From Stercorarius parasiticus (Eukaryota; Chordata; Aves; Charadriiformes; Stercorariidae), in contig VWZL01002218.1 in the NCBI GenBank assembly GCA_013396915.1, forward strand, positions 62,001-126,000: 64,000 nucleotides of DNA. Direction: 5' to 3'. The notes beneath the pieces were generated by a model. That model searched no databases and was not told the origin of the DNA. It saw nothing but the letters and a program-made list of their open reading frames with translations. Position 1 is the first letter of the stretch; each line of letters begins with the position of its first letter. This document shows positions 27,201 to 38,745 of the stretch, one piece after another. The position numbers were made by a program, and so were the translations under genes.

Positions 27201-30200
27201 TCATGGCACAGGTGTCTCAGGTAGAACAATTTGAAGAGAAAAAGGTGTTCTTTGGATTAAACAAGGTGTATTCCTGAGGTAAAAAAGCACATTTTGATGT
27301 AATTAAGGACTATATCATAATACTTACACAGGAAAGGAGGGAAAAAAAGTTTCTTCAGGCATAGAAGATTCTTCTTGGCTCTTTTATTTCCTAACTTCTA
27401 AATGCTTGACTAGAGCTACATAATTTTTTAAACAATTTTTTGTGTGTGTGTGAAATACATGTATCAAGTACAGCAACTGTTCAAGTGTGAATTTATTTTT
27501 AAATAGAATTCACTCCTTGTATTAGTATAGGTGCTTTGGAAATAGAAACATTTCTATATTATCACCTTCTATCTTTTGAGAAGGAGACGGATATTTTTAC
27601 CCTGGCAAGGTGGAGGCAGTTTTACAATAATCTGAATATATTTAAGGTGTGCAGTTCATTTTTCTACCTAATGAATAACTGTGTGCCTGAGTGGGTGGAT
27701 GGAAAATAAGAACCCCTCGGATTAGATAGAGAAGGTGAAACACATTATATTTATGCACGTAACGTATCTGCTAATATTCTAATACGTTTGATAAAGTCAC
27801 TGTTAAAAGCCATTTTTAATGCATGTGATGGCAATCAGTTTTCTTTGAAAACTGTGATTCCAGGGGGAAAAAAAGTCCATACATTTTAGAAACCAATACA
27901 GGTGTTTCATCAAATTAAACCAGAAATCATATTATTTTCCAGTTACATTCCTCCTGTGGTGCCCGTGGTGCTGTAGGCCAAGACGAAACAGAAACTGGCA
28001 GAGGCTGAAAGGGCTATGGGCAGCGTGGGACAGGGTGGCACATAATTTCTTCTGCACCGAGTGGCGTCTGACACCTTTGGCCTGCAGCTGCCCCACGTGG
28101 CTGCTGAAGAGAAGATACCAAATGCTTTGCTCGCACGCAAAGCTAGTAATAAGTAATTAATAGTAAAATGATAAGTGGGAACACCGAGGCAAATTAAGAA
28201 GCACGTTATCAAGAGAGTACTGCGGAAACAGTTCAACAGCCTATGTTGGGGAGTCTGGGGTACAAACCAAGGAGTACCTTCAGTGTCTTATTTGGTGCAG
28301 AGAGCCCTGCAGAGACATCCAAAGTTAGAGAGAAGTGGGTAAAGCAGGAGTCTTCTGCCCCATTCCTGTGCAAAAGGATGGTCAGTCCAAGAACATCTGG
28401 CAATCCTGCCAGCCAACATGCCCAGGAGATCTCAGCTCCATCAGGATGGTCACTGTCACCACAGGTGGCTGCTGCCCATGTTGCACAGCTAACCAGCAGC
28501 TTTAACTGAGCGGCAGCTAACCAGCTGGAGTTTGGGGAGGAAGATGCTCCATAGAAACTAGAAAGTCATGTTTTGGGAGGACTGCAGAGCTTTGCTTCTT
28601 TCCAGCAGTCACATTTGTGACCTGGCGCAGTGAAACTTTCTACATTCTTTAGTTCTTCCTTGGGTAAAGACAGCAAAAACGGCTCCTTTATTTGTAAGGA
28701 ACATTTTGTGTTGATATGTCTGTGGAAGCAAAACTAAGTATCCCTTGGGAATTAACTATGATGGCTAGTGTGTCATGATATTCTTTAGCCTTTCCTCTCT
28801 ATGGACAACAAAAAGGGATAAAAGGGATCCTTCATTTGTAAAGAACATTTCATGTTGATAGAAGTTATTCAGGAGAAAAAGAAACATCCCTTTGAAATCT
28901 CATACAACAATCAGTTTGGCATTGATTTAGTTGCTTTACATTTCTTTTTTTGCTGTATAATTTTGATATAAAATATGGAACAAGACACCTGTAAATCACT
29001 TCTGAAGCAGTCCTGTGTCCTCCGAGCTGATAGAATTTCTTGACCATGTGCTATGCCTTTCAGAGCAATTTCATTCAGCCTATGTTTCAGCTTCCACTGC
29101 CTGACTTATAAACGGTAAAATCATTTAATTTGGCATTAATTGATTGCTGCATGTTGATAGAGAAAACGGTGCATTGCAGCGTTCTCATCCTTTGTGCAAA
29201 AAAAGCAACATTTTTAATGAGAAAGGAAAAAGAAAGTATGAGAAAAAATTCGGGAGGCTGCTTGTTTAAATGGCTTCTAAATTAAATATTTGCGTTTTGT
29301 GAATAAATCTAAATTCTATGTCTGATATCTGGACCAAATCTTGACATACTTTGGGTATCTTCATGCTTGGGAGATAGATCCAGTTATAAGGGTGGATGTG
29401 CCAGCTTGCACACGTTTCGCTTTCAGTACTCTCTTCTCAACACAAGATTGCATCTTAAATTCTGTCTTCAGTATTTCATGTGTCTGAATATGAGTGAATC
29501 TTGGGAAAGGGACAGAGCAGAGGGAAAACAAATATTCTGTTTCTTGGCTTTCAGGTCTCATGTAAGCAATTAATTACAAAGCAGCCTTAATAAAGAATGC
29601 CGATATCCATGTATAGTCCCCTTTACCAAAAGAAACTTTCTCCAGAATATACATACATATTTAAAATTCAGAAATAATTTCAGTATCTTGAAATATTGAT
29701 TTTAAATGCATTGCCATAGGATAGTAGAACAAAGGGTGAGGCATGGGAAAGGGGAGAGAAGAATTATAGTATAAAAAAAGGCTGATACCCGGGGAAAAAG
29801 ATATATGGCATCTCTACTGAAGATTTTCCCATTTTCCTGTTGGTTTGGAAGATGGTCTTTCCCGTGGAATAGTTGCCTTGGCCGCAGCAAGTGTGGGGCT
29901 GCTGCCTAAACTCAGCACTCTTACAATCCATGCAAAATAGCTAAATCCCAGTCTCAGAGGGGTCGAGCAATTTTTAAGCAGAGCTAGATTTAGCATTTTA
30001 AAGTCTTCAGATCATTTCCCTTTTATCTCAGGCAGAGCCGTGGTCACACCATTGTGCAGAAAGCATTACTTAAGGTTTGGGGAGGGCCCAGTAAACTGAT
30101 GTTTCTAGATGAATCTCAATCAACTGATTTATTTTAAGTTTTGAGAAGTGCTTGTGAGAAGGAGATGGAAGATCTTTAGATCATCCTTGCTTCCTCTGAC

Positions 30201-32270
30201 TGATACCCACCTGCTACCATCTTTGAATCCTGGTGGTTAGTTTATTTCTGTTTTCAAGGTTGCCAATGGAAAAAAGAAAAAGTAGACACAGAAACTTGAT
30301 TTTAAAATGACACACCTCCAAAACTGATGATGTTTAGGATGCCTGTCACTGAAAGGTAGCACTTGAAATAAGTTGTAAGTGTGATGCATATCACTATAAA
30401 CCTCAGAATTTTCCCAGATATCCTGAAAAGTCTGGAAAAAGAGATGAGTGCCTGGGGCCCTGCTTAGGCATCTGTTTGCCATATGTTTTCACTAAGGAAA
30501 TGAAATAAAACTTTAAAAAATCTGCAAGAGGTAAAATGTAGGAGGCACCAAACTAAAAATAGCAAGGCTTGCATGGAGACTGGACAGCTGGGTCTTCATG
30601 GGCTCAGAATTGGAGTATAGTTAATGCAATTTTTACCAAGTGCTTCTGAAGCACAGCGGTAATGGTCCTCACAGAAGCCATATCTGATCCATGGATCTCC
30701 ACCAGTCCCAGAATATGGAGGAAGTCTAGATTGCCAGCAGGCAGATACAGGATAGACTAGAAACATCAACAAGTTAAAAGTTATATGTGTATGAGGTGCA
30801 GGTGTCAGGCGTGAAGGGAAGCATGTCACGACACCAGGTGTTGACTATCATGAGATAACCCTAGGAAACAAAAATGTCAACATGTACTAACTGATACAGA
30901 CCGCTGGCAGTGAAATAAAGAGAAAAGCTGCGTGCTCAGATGGGTGGGGAACCACTGGGAAGATGAGGTAGCACAAAGGAAAAGTCGCGGAAGAGAGGCC
31001 TGCGTGGAAATTATGGGAACAAAATAAAAGAAACCGAGTGGGAAACATTGCCGAAATCTGAACATAAATGTGTAGAGTAAGCTGCGTAACTGTATATATA
31101 AAAGCTGTACATGACACCTATTAAGCCTATTAAAAGTTAATATAGGCATGTCCTTCAGAAAACTAACAATCCATGATATTTTATTATTACTGTGGCTATT
31201 GACGTTATTGCTCAGCTCTAGATTTTGAGCTGGTGAAACCGGAGTGGCTCTATCAAAACTAACAGAGACACCAGTTTGCAGCAGAGAGAGGACTGGGTCT
31301 TGCCTGCTTGCACCTTTATCAAGATGGTGTATAAAGATATACCTCTACTGGTGCATGAAAATACAGTAACTGGTTGGGTCAGCGATGCAGTATTAGCAAG
31401 GATGTTACTAGGACTGGATGAATCATTTGTTGTAAATGGATTGTAGGATGATTTTAGGTTTTTTGTTGTTGTTCAAAATCATTCATAGATTGATCTTGAT
31501 TCCTCACGATAGACTGATTTTCAAAGTCCTCACCGGAAGATTTAGAAGGAAAATATTGTCTCTGCCTGTGAGTTGTTAACTTTGACTATTTGCTGCTTGT
31601 GATGTATAGTTGGTCACTTCGATTGCATTGCAGTTTTTTCTGCTCCATGGTTGATTATTGTAGTTTGGATACAGAATTAGAGCATGATTACTAATGATCA
31701 GTGAACAGAACATACTCTTAATTATGCATGAATATTCATGTTTGTGTCTGAGAATTCAGCTGAAGACAGACATTCCCAATGCATTTATGCCAATGAAAAT
31801 CAGACATAAGGAATAAAAAGGAGCATGAAGTTGGCATGGAAAGATGCATTCAGAATATGAGTACAGTTTCATAAATTTTATTTTTGCATCGTTTGTCAAG
31901 TTCTAAATTTTGACTTGTCATCAACGTATTTAGTACCCTTCCTAGATCAGACTTATATTTGCAGGTTGATCTACAAATTGTCAGGAAAATATATCTTCCT
32001 ATCATTCAGAGCCAGGAAAAAAACCTGTCGGGCAACTCAGGCGGACCTTGTGCATAAAGATCAGGAAAGCTCATCCCTAAACTGAGCCCCACAACTTCAG
32101 ACACACTGGAGCATTTCCGACTGCCAGAATGAAGTCGTTTGGTTCCACCAAGGCTTAACAGCCCTTGCTGTTGTTGGGAAGTAATTAGCTACACTGGTTG
32201 TGGCTTAATTTATGATGATCCATACGTGCTTCTCTGAGTGCCTGCTCTGGAGGGAGTTTTCAGTATCACG
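21281..32270. other. Intergenic DNA, no gene seen
   Basis: A long AT-rich stretch without supported exons or RNA genes. It contains short homopolymer runs (T at 25742-25756; T-rich with single A interruptions near 26427-26453), a TG run near 27439-27450, a somewhat GC-rich patch at about 26830-26960, and a diverged direct duplication near 28.68 and 28.83 kb. None of the short open frames resembles a protein I recognise. It may contain cis-regulatory elements for NR4A3 or STX17, but nothing in the sequence alone proves it. Confidence 0.6.
28683..28890 (+). repeat. Diverged direct duplication, period about 144 bp
   Basis: A 36-base block at about 28683-28717 ('tttatttgtaaggaacattt' and 'gtgttgata') recurs at about 28827-28860 ('ttcatttgtaaagaacattt' and 'atgttgata'). 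A second anchor, 'gtatccctt' at 28738 and 'acatccctt' at 28883, keeps the same offset. The intervening parts have diverged strongly. Confidence 0.55.
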
Positions 32271-33600
32271 AGATTGTATTTCTTGCTCCTCAATACTTGT
32301 CCTCACATCTCCATACAATTTTTTAATATGCTTTTCTAATCAGGCAGTTCAGATCACTCTCTACAAATTCCCTTTTCTCCTTGTTTACCATCCCACTTGT
32401 TTCTGTATCCTGTGCAAGTTTAATCAGTGGAAACTGTAGCAAAGACAAAATCATTCACTAATATACTGATAGGAACCAAATTCCCAAGTTATATCCTTTT
32501 AGTTCCATACAATATGATCAAATTCCATGGTCAAATGATTTGAAGACATGGGCCTATAAATATACTGGATGAACACAGTTGTCTTTGTGAACCAGAGCAA
32601 TAGCTGTGAAAAAAAGAAAACTGAAGAAGATAAAATAAAGAAGGTTTGTTTTACAAGACCAGCATTCCACGAAATCAAATTGATTATTATTAATTGCACT
32701 TTAAGCATTCAATTCTATGTTGGTGGGCTCCTAAATGAAACTTCTCATTATGTGTCCAGGTTCAGCATCTGACTAACAGATCTATATTTTCCTGGATCAT
32801 CTCTCTGCTCTTTTTTAATATTTGGAATATGTTGGCAATTTCTCTGTGATCTTTGAGATTTTTTCCTGTTTTATGTGCTGCCTGTTTCCCTCCAGGCTGC
32901 TTGATTTGTACATGTGTAATTGCAGCCGACTCTGCATCATATTTTTCTTCATTCTGGATGCCAGGCTTTCTGTGCCATCTACAACATTTTATTGGGCAGC
33001 TTTATCCTCCTGCTTCCTTATGAAATCAGAAGAGAAACAGTGATGAACACATCTGTCTTTTCTAAGCCTTTGTTCAGAATTGTAATACCTGTTTCTAGCA
33101 ATGGACCAATATTTGGTGCAGAAATTTTTTACTCTAATGTGTTTCTCGCATCTTTCTTCTAACTATGTCGCCCGTTGATCTTTTCTCATATAGCTGTTTT
33201 CAGCAGAGTACATTTTTTAAACTTTGCAGTTTACTGCTATTATTCTCTTTTGCATTCTTTATATCTTGATTGCTAGCATTTCTGCATCTTCTATATTTCA
33301 CAAATTCTTTCTTCCCCAGCATGAATTCTTTTCTACTTGCAAATTTGTGGCTTTTTTTTTTTTTGGATACCCACTAGAATGTTCTTGAACAATTTCCAGT
33401 TCCTATTAATATTTCCCACATTAAATTGATGTTCCTAGCTTGTTAAAGCAACATAGTTTTTTTTAAGCTTGGACAAATTGTCCCTTTCTTTTTCTAACCG
33501 GTATCACATTCAATGTGCATGAACTAAATGCAAGAGGGTTGTGATTAGTGGTAGCCAAATACAGCAGGTCTTTACCACCTGAATGAGGTCCAGTAACTAG
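32270..33600 (-). mobile_element. Probable ancient CR1/L3-like LINE relic
   Basis: Scattered blocks on the plus strand resemble reverse complements of old amniote CR1/L3-type ORF2. Examples are 'tcctgtgcaagtttaatcag', followed by 'atcattcactaatatactga', and later 'tttccagttcctattaatat' and 'tatcacattcaatgtgcatg'. They come in a plausible order, but divergence is high and the assignment is from memory of family consensus. No intact reading frame remains. The T-run at 33352-33364 interrupts it. Confidence 0.35.
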
Positions 33601-33695
33601 TGTGTCTCCACTGGCTGCAAGATGCCCAGTGTTCAAAAAATACTATTTATTGTTTCTAGAAATGTGCTACTAAAATGAGGTGACATCCTCTATAA

Positions 33696-33891
33696 CAATG
33701 GTCTCCAAAGTGGGGTGTGTGCACCCCAGGGGCTCTGCAAGGCGACCCATTGGGGTGCAGGAAAAAAATATAGAACTTCATTACTATAGGTATAAAGTTT
33801 ATAAATAAATAAATATAGCTATATTGGAGGTGCATGCTCAAAAACTTTTTACTGGGAGGGGTGCACGATCATAAAGGTTTGAAGAGCGCTG
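33696..33891. mobile_element. Non-autonomous hAT-type DNA transposon
   Basis: About 196 bp. One end reads 'caatggtctccaaagtgggg'; the reverse complement of the other end reads 'cagcgctcttcaaaccttt', a degenerate terminal inverted repeat of hAT type. It is flanked by 'ctctataa' (33688-33695) and 'ctcgatga' (33892-33899), which match at 6 of 8 positions, the 8-bp target duplication length typical of hAT elements. The inside is rich in 'ggggtgc' text and has no transposase. Confidence 0.65.
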
Positions 33892-33899
33892 CTCGATGA

Positions 33900-34060
33900 G
33901 ATGCCTGGTAAGTACATTCTTGGTTCCAGTGATCCTAAAGGCAGGATCAGTCCACACAGCCCATTTCTGGTTTGTCCTGGCCACTGTCAGGCAGGATGCT
34001 GGGCTAGATGGGCCCTCATTTGGAATTAGCAGAGGAGTCCTTATGTAGTCTTAATACATA
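33900..34060 (+). mobile_element. Ancient CR1/L3-like 3' end
   Basis: The text 'atttctggtttgtcctggcc', 'actgtcaggcaggatgctgg' and 'gctagatgggccctc' is the characteristic 3' end of old reptile-type CR1 elements ('gatactgggctagatgg...'). It directly abuts the hAT target duplication, so the hAT element probably inserted at or near its edge. It is diverged and non-coding. Confidence 0.65.
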
Positions 34061-35204
34061 AAATTAAAACCCTCTGTGACTGTGAGCTGTGAACATCTAA
34101 CATTGTACAATCTTTGATTAAAAAACTCTCCCCCCCCCATTCTATCCTTACACACGAATCACTCTTTAATAGTGAGTTTTGAAAACAAAATCTCTTACAT
34201 GATCTCTTTTCTTTTTTTTACAACCTACTCTGATCGTAATCACTACACAGTTAGAGGAACGTGTTTTGCTTTATATGTTATTCCATGCAGGTTTGCGAGA
34301 CTGGTTTGGACTCTGCTGACTGGATGGTGACAGCTCTTCACAGCAGAGGCGGGGGCTGCAATTTGAGATTCAAAGCAGCAGCCCGCTTCCGAAAGAGCTC
34401 TTATGGCTTGGAAATGTCTATGTTTAAAAACAATATTGGACAAATAACTAGGCTGTTATTTTAGAGCAGCCTGTTAAAAATGCTGCCCTTTGCAGGCTCA
34501 TGGGTCTCTCTTTAAGTGCAGAACACACAGTAATTTTTGGAGGATTTACTTTTTAGACCATCTTAACATGCATCCTAGCCCTAACGAACCCGATGGGTTT
34601 TGCAGTCCTGGCTGAGTGTGATCGAAGCTGACATCTGTGGGCTTCTGTGAGGGCCGTGGGAAGAACATACTAAATATGTCAGGTTAAAGTCTCCCCAAGC
34701 AATTTGTCAATTGCTAGTCTGAAAGTTTGGAAAAGCATGCTGACTCATGGCATAAGAGAGGAAGGATTTTTTTTTTTAAAGCAATAGGCTAGTATGGTGG
34801 GATCTGGATTCTCTTCTTAGCTTTTCCAAAGTTCCCATGTGACAGAGCAAAAAGCTAAGTACATCTGTTCTTAAAAGTTCTACCCATGCAGCAACTATAA
34901 CACTTTTTATCCTCTGTCTTGCTTCATTAATTTTATATGTCTTCAGAGCAGGGGGTGTCTTGTGGCGTCTCTAGTGTATATGAAGAGGACTTGGCAAAAT
35001 GGGCCCCTTATTTCATCTGGGAGTTCTGCAGGCTACTCCCATGCAAATATTATATGGCAGTAATGTTCCCATGGCTCTTCTTGCTCTTATTTGGCATTAT
35101 GGGTATGCAGCAGATCTGAAAATTGGGCTAAAGTATCCTGACAGCAAATGGGAAAATAAGTGTGTATTAATAGCATCGCAGACCAGTAAGGAAAGGGCAG
35201 GAAT
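34061..35204. other. Intergenic DNA, no gene seen
   Basis: AT-rich unique sequence with a short C-run (about 34130-34138) and T-runs. No exon, RNA gene or recognised repeat is visible. Confidence 0.6.
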
Positions 35205-35767
35205 CACAGAACCATAGAAAGGTTCAGGTTGGAAAGGACCTTTAAAGATGATCTAGTTCCAACGCCCCTGCCATGGGCAGGGTTATCTTCCACTAGACCA
35301 GGTTGCTCAAAGGCCCATCCAACGTGACCTTGAGCACTTCCACGGAAGGGGCATCCGCAACTTCTGCAACACTACAACCTGCTCCAGTGTCTCACCACCC
35401 TCACCATAAAAAAAGTTTCCTCCTTATATCCAGTCTAAACCTACCCTCTTCCATTTGAAAACTGTTTTTCCTTGTCCTGTCACTATAGACCTTCGTAAAA
35501 GTTTTTCTCCGTCTTTCTTCTAAGCACCCTTTTTATATTAAAAGGCCGCAATAAGGTTTCCCCAGAGCCTTCTCTTCTCCAGGCTGAACAACCCCAACTC
35601 TCCCAGCCTGTCCTCATAGGAGAGGTGCTCCAGCCCTCTGATCATTTTTGTGGCCCTCCTCTGGACCTGCTTCAAGAGTTCCGTGTCTTTCCTGTGCTGA
35701 GGGCCCCAGAGCTGGACGCAGTACTCCAGGTGGGGTCTTACAGGAGCAGAGACAAGACCCCACCTGG
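35205..35767 (-). mobile_element. CR1 LINE, 5'-truncated, with terminal hairpin
   Basis: On the plus strand it starts with the reverse-complemented 3' tail ('aatcacagaaccatagaaag'). It passes 'cccctgccatgggcagggtt' and the ORF2 end ('ccaggctgaacaaccccaac'), and stops at 'tactccaggtggggtctt'. At this 5' truncation point a perfect 14-bp inverted repeat is found: 35726-35739 (ccaggtggggtctt) pairs with 35754-35767 (aagaccccacctgg) across a 14-base loop. The body is a moderately young copy with clear landmarks. Confidence 0.9.
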
Positions 35768-37864
35768 GAAAACCAGGTTAGTTTTAACCCAGATGAGTTC
35801 CTTGCTCTGTTTCACCTAATGTCCACGTGATCCCTGCCGCTGGCCCAAGGAAGGGAAGGCACTGTGGAGGGAAGGCACCAGGCGGGCATGGCGTGACTGC
35901 TGCTGACAGAAGTCCTGCCTTATGTCAGCCAGTCATGTCTGTGAAGGTGCAGCCTAAACAACGTGACAGCCCAGACCGAACCATGCCTCATGTCTTACTT
36001 GAGCTGTAAGAATAATGTACTATGGAAAACTGGAAAATGCTAACATCACATAGCATTTCCCACCATACTTATTAGATTTCTGTGATTGGTTCTGCCCCTT
36101 GGAGACCAGCAGCACGATTCTGTAGCCTTTTCATGTGGCATTAACAACTCCATCTCATGGAAGACAGGCTGCTCTGGAAGCATGGAGTAGAACAAGCTAT
36201 TTTCCCAAAATATCATGTTTTGTAAGATAATTTGAAGATTTCATTTCAGTTCATGAGGTCTACATTTTTGATTTCTCAGGTTCAGCCATCCTTGATAAAT
36301 TACCTTGAAAAATCTTTTACTTAAAGCAGTCACTTATATCTAAAGTATATGTACTTCTGTGTCTGAACATGGGATGGATCCTGATTCTTTTTCCAAAGGA
36401 CTGAACTGCGTCAGCTTGCCCAGTCACTGCAAATACTTTCCATTGCGCTTCCCTCAAGAGATCAGTTTAAGACACAGCATTGGTACTTCTGTAAAATTTG
36501 AACCCAGAGCCCTCCAGCTTCAGCATTTTATTTTCATGGCTTAAATTTGTTCCCCGACTCCTTAATTTCAAAGGGCCAGCAATCCACCAGGCTTTCCCTT
36601 AGAAATCAGATGAAAAGCAGATGTCCGTGATGACTATTGCACAGCTCTGTACAGCAGGCGGGAAATTTCATGTAATAAAATTTACTCCATGTGGAAATTC
36701 TTGACTGTGGCCCAGTTCACAAAGCTTATGAAGAGCCCTGCCATGAGTTTGATTATGCCTTTTTGAAATTAAGGGTAGGGGGAACAAAGTCAAGTCGTGA
36801 AAATACAGTCCCAAAGTCTGGAGGGGTCTGAGTTCAAATTTCTCAAAAGCATTAGGACTGGGTTTTCAAACTGATCCTTGCGGTGAACTGCAGCGGGAGG
36901 CGTCATCAAAAACTGGGCAAGCTGGCACAGTTCAGTCTTTCCTCAAAATGGGAGGCAAAATGTACGCTTCTGAGGCAACAGGTTTTTTTCAATAAAAGCT
37001 CTCTTTAGATGTTTATGTTAGCTTGTCTCAGTGTCTGTTGGAATACAGGGCTTCTTCCAAGGGTTCACTTTTGACTTGAATGTCTAATCTAAATCCTTTA
37101 TTTGCTTTTTTAACACATTATATTTTTTTATTGCAATAAACTCTTCTTATCGAGTATAGTAATTCTGCCCTGGTTTCAACTATAATCTCCTAAAAAGATT
37201 ACATAATTTACCGTCAAGATGAACTCTCAATTCCTTTGTACCTTATGAGACATTTTTCCATCATTTAAGAGGCTTTTTACCTCCCCATTGTGTAGGGAAA
37301 GAAGATGGTGATCAGACTCAGAATTTATTATTCAAATATTACTTTTCTGTTAATAATGTACAAAATCCTTTTTACATTAGAAACAAATGATATAATTTCA
37401 CCTGTAACCTAACGAAGATGTTCCAAGTGGTTCCATTATTTTTCTCTTCTTTTCTTCTAGTAATTTACAGTGGCTTAGAGTATAAATACACTCTAACCAG
37501 TCTGATTTATTGTCTTCCGTGCCAAATTAGGGCAATACTGGCATATTTTCTCTGTTTTGGATATCTTTGGCACTGGGAAGGTGATTTGACAACCAGCTGG
37601 GTCTCATTCTTGAGTGAGATGCAGAAGGGGAATCTTTTACTTTGCTCAATAGACATATCTCTTCCTTACCCTCAGCATGCCCGATGAAGTAAAACCTTCC
37701 CTCTTGCTGGTGACTCCACCATAAATTTGTCTTTTTCTTTGTTAACAAATTAATACATTTTGCTTTTAGAGAGGCTCAAAAGTCCACTACCAATATGGAG
37801 TTTGATAAGTCTTCTGAGTAAATTAGGGCACTAACTCAATTGGATAACCGTAATACATGATTAG
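35768..37864. other. Intergenic DNA, no gene seen
   Basis: Unique AT-rich DNA between two CR1 copies. No exon, RNA gene or named repeat is supported. Short frames (for example 37418-37687 plus) look incidental. Confidence 0.6.
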
Positions 37865-37997
37865 TATAGAATCATGGAATCATAGAATGGTTTGGGTTGG
37901 AAGATCATCTTGTCCAACCCCCCTGCCATGGGCAGGGACACCTTCCACTAGACCAGGTTGCCCAAAGCTCCATCCAACCTGGCCTGGAACACTTCCA
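37865..37997 (-). mobile_element. CR1 LINE 3' tail
   Basis: Reverse complement of a CR1 end: 'tagaatcatggaatcataga', 'ccccctgccatgggcaggga' and 'tccaacctggcctggaacac'. Terminal octamers are well preserved, so the copy is fairly young. It is joined at about 37997/37998 to a non-CR1 GC-rich segment. The matching CR1 protein-coding part lies on the other side of that segment (38204-38745). Confidence 0.9.
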
Positions 37998-38202
37998 GCG
38001 ATGGGTCACACCTGGCAATTTGGTGTTACCTAAATTACATGTCGAGGCAACTGAAAATGTTCTTAAAACCATGGCGGGAACCTTTGGCTCTCTTTTAGAA
38101 GCAGCAGCTTAGCTTTTCTCTCCCAATGAGCCCTTACCCCAGTACTCCCCCCCTTCCCAACCCCCTCCAGCCAGGGCAGCTTCTCCTCCTCTTCCCTCCT
38201 CC
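37998..38202 (-). repeat. GC-rich unit fused to CR1 tail, copy B
   Basis: Reverse complement of the unit at 15522-15751. Corresponding text includes 'aaaaccatggcgggaacc' and 'gaagcagcagcttagc'. By eye about 95% of bases match over the AT-richer half, with more differences and a small insertion in the GC-rich half. CpG sites of copy A are mostly TpG or CpA here. It ends at a single N (38203) in a GGA/TCC-rich run. It sits where the last part of CR1 ORF2 and the proximal 3' UTR would be expected. Confidence 0.75.
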
Positions 38203-38203
38203 N

Positions 38204-38745
38204 TTGTCACCATCTTTTTTATAAGCCAAAGCCCTTTAAGTACTGAAATAAGTACTGAAATAATTAAGATGCAATAGGGTCTCCTTGGCACGTTCTCTTC
38301 TCCAGGCTGAACAACCCCAACTCTCCCAGCCTGTCCTCACAGGAGAGGTGCTCCAGCCCTCTGATCATTTTTGTGGCCCTCCTCTGGACCCACTCCAAGA
38401 GGTCCATGTCTTTCCTGCGCTGAGGGCCCCAGAGCTGGATGCAGTACTCCAGGTGGGGTCTCACCAGAGCCGAGTAGAGGGGTAAAAACACCTCCCTCCC
38501 CCTGCTGGCCATGCTTCTTTTGATGCAGCCCAGGATGCGGTTGGCTTTCTGGGCTGTGAGCACACATTGTCGGCTTATATTCAGTTTTTCATCCACCAGT
38601 GCTGCTGAGTCCATCTCCATAGGGCTGCTCTCAATCAACGCATTACCCAGACTGCATCCATGTTTGGAATTGCCCTGACCCAAGTGCAAGACCTTGCACT
38701 TGGCCTTGTTGAGCTTCATGAGGTTCACAGGGGCCCACCTCTCCG
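38204..38745 (-). pseudogene. CR1 ORF2 C-terminal remnant (LINE reverse-transcriptase protein)
   Basis: A minus-strand open frame (38728-38264, 154 residues) matches the part of CR1 ORF2 after the reverse-transcriptase catalytic box. It shows [40 protein letters not shown] and [13 protein letters not shown] in the family's order. CR1 ORF2 copies its own RNA by target-primed reverse transcription. This copy lacks the endonuclease and the catalytic part. After 'EKRTCQGD' it becomes CR1 3'-region text ('ataaaaaagatggtgacaa') and is then broken at a single N, beyond which the GC-rich unit follows instead of normal CR1. It is a dead fragment. Confidence 0.85.
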
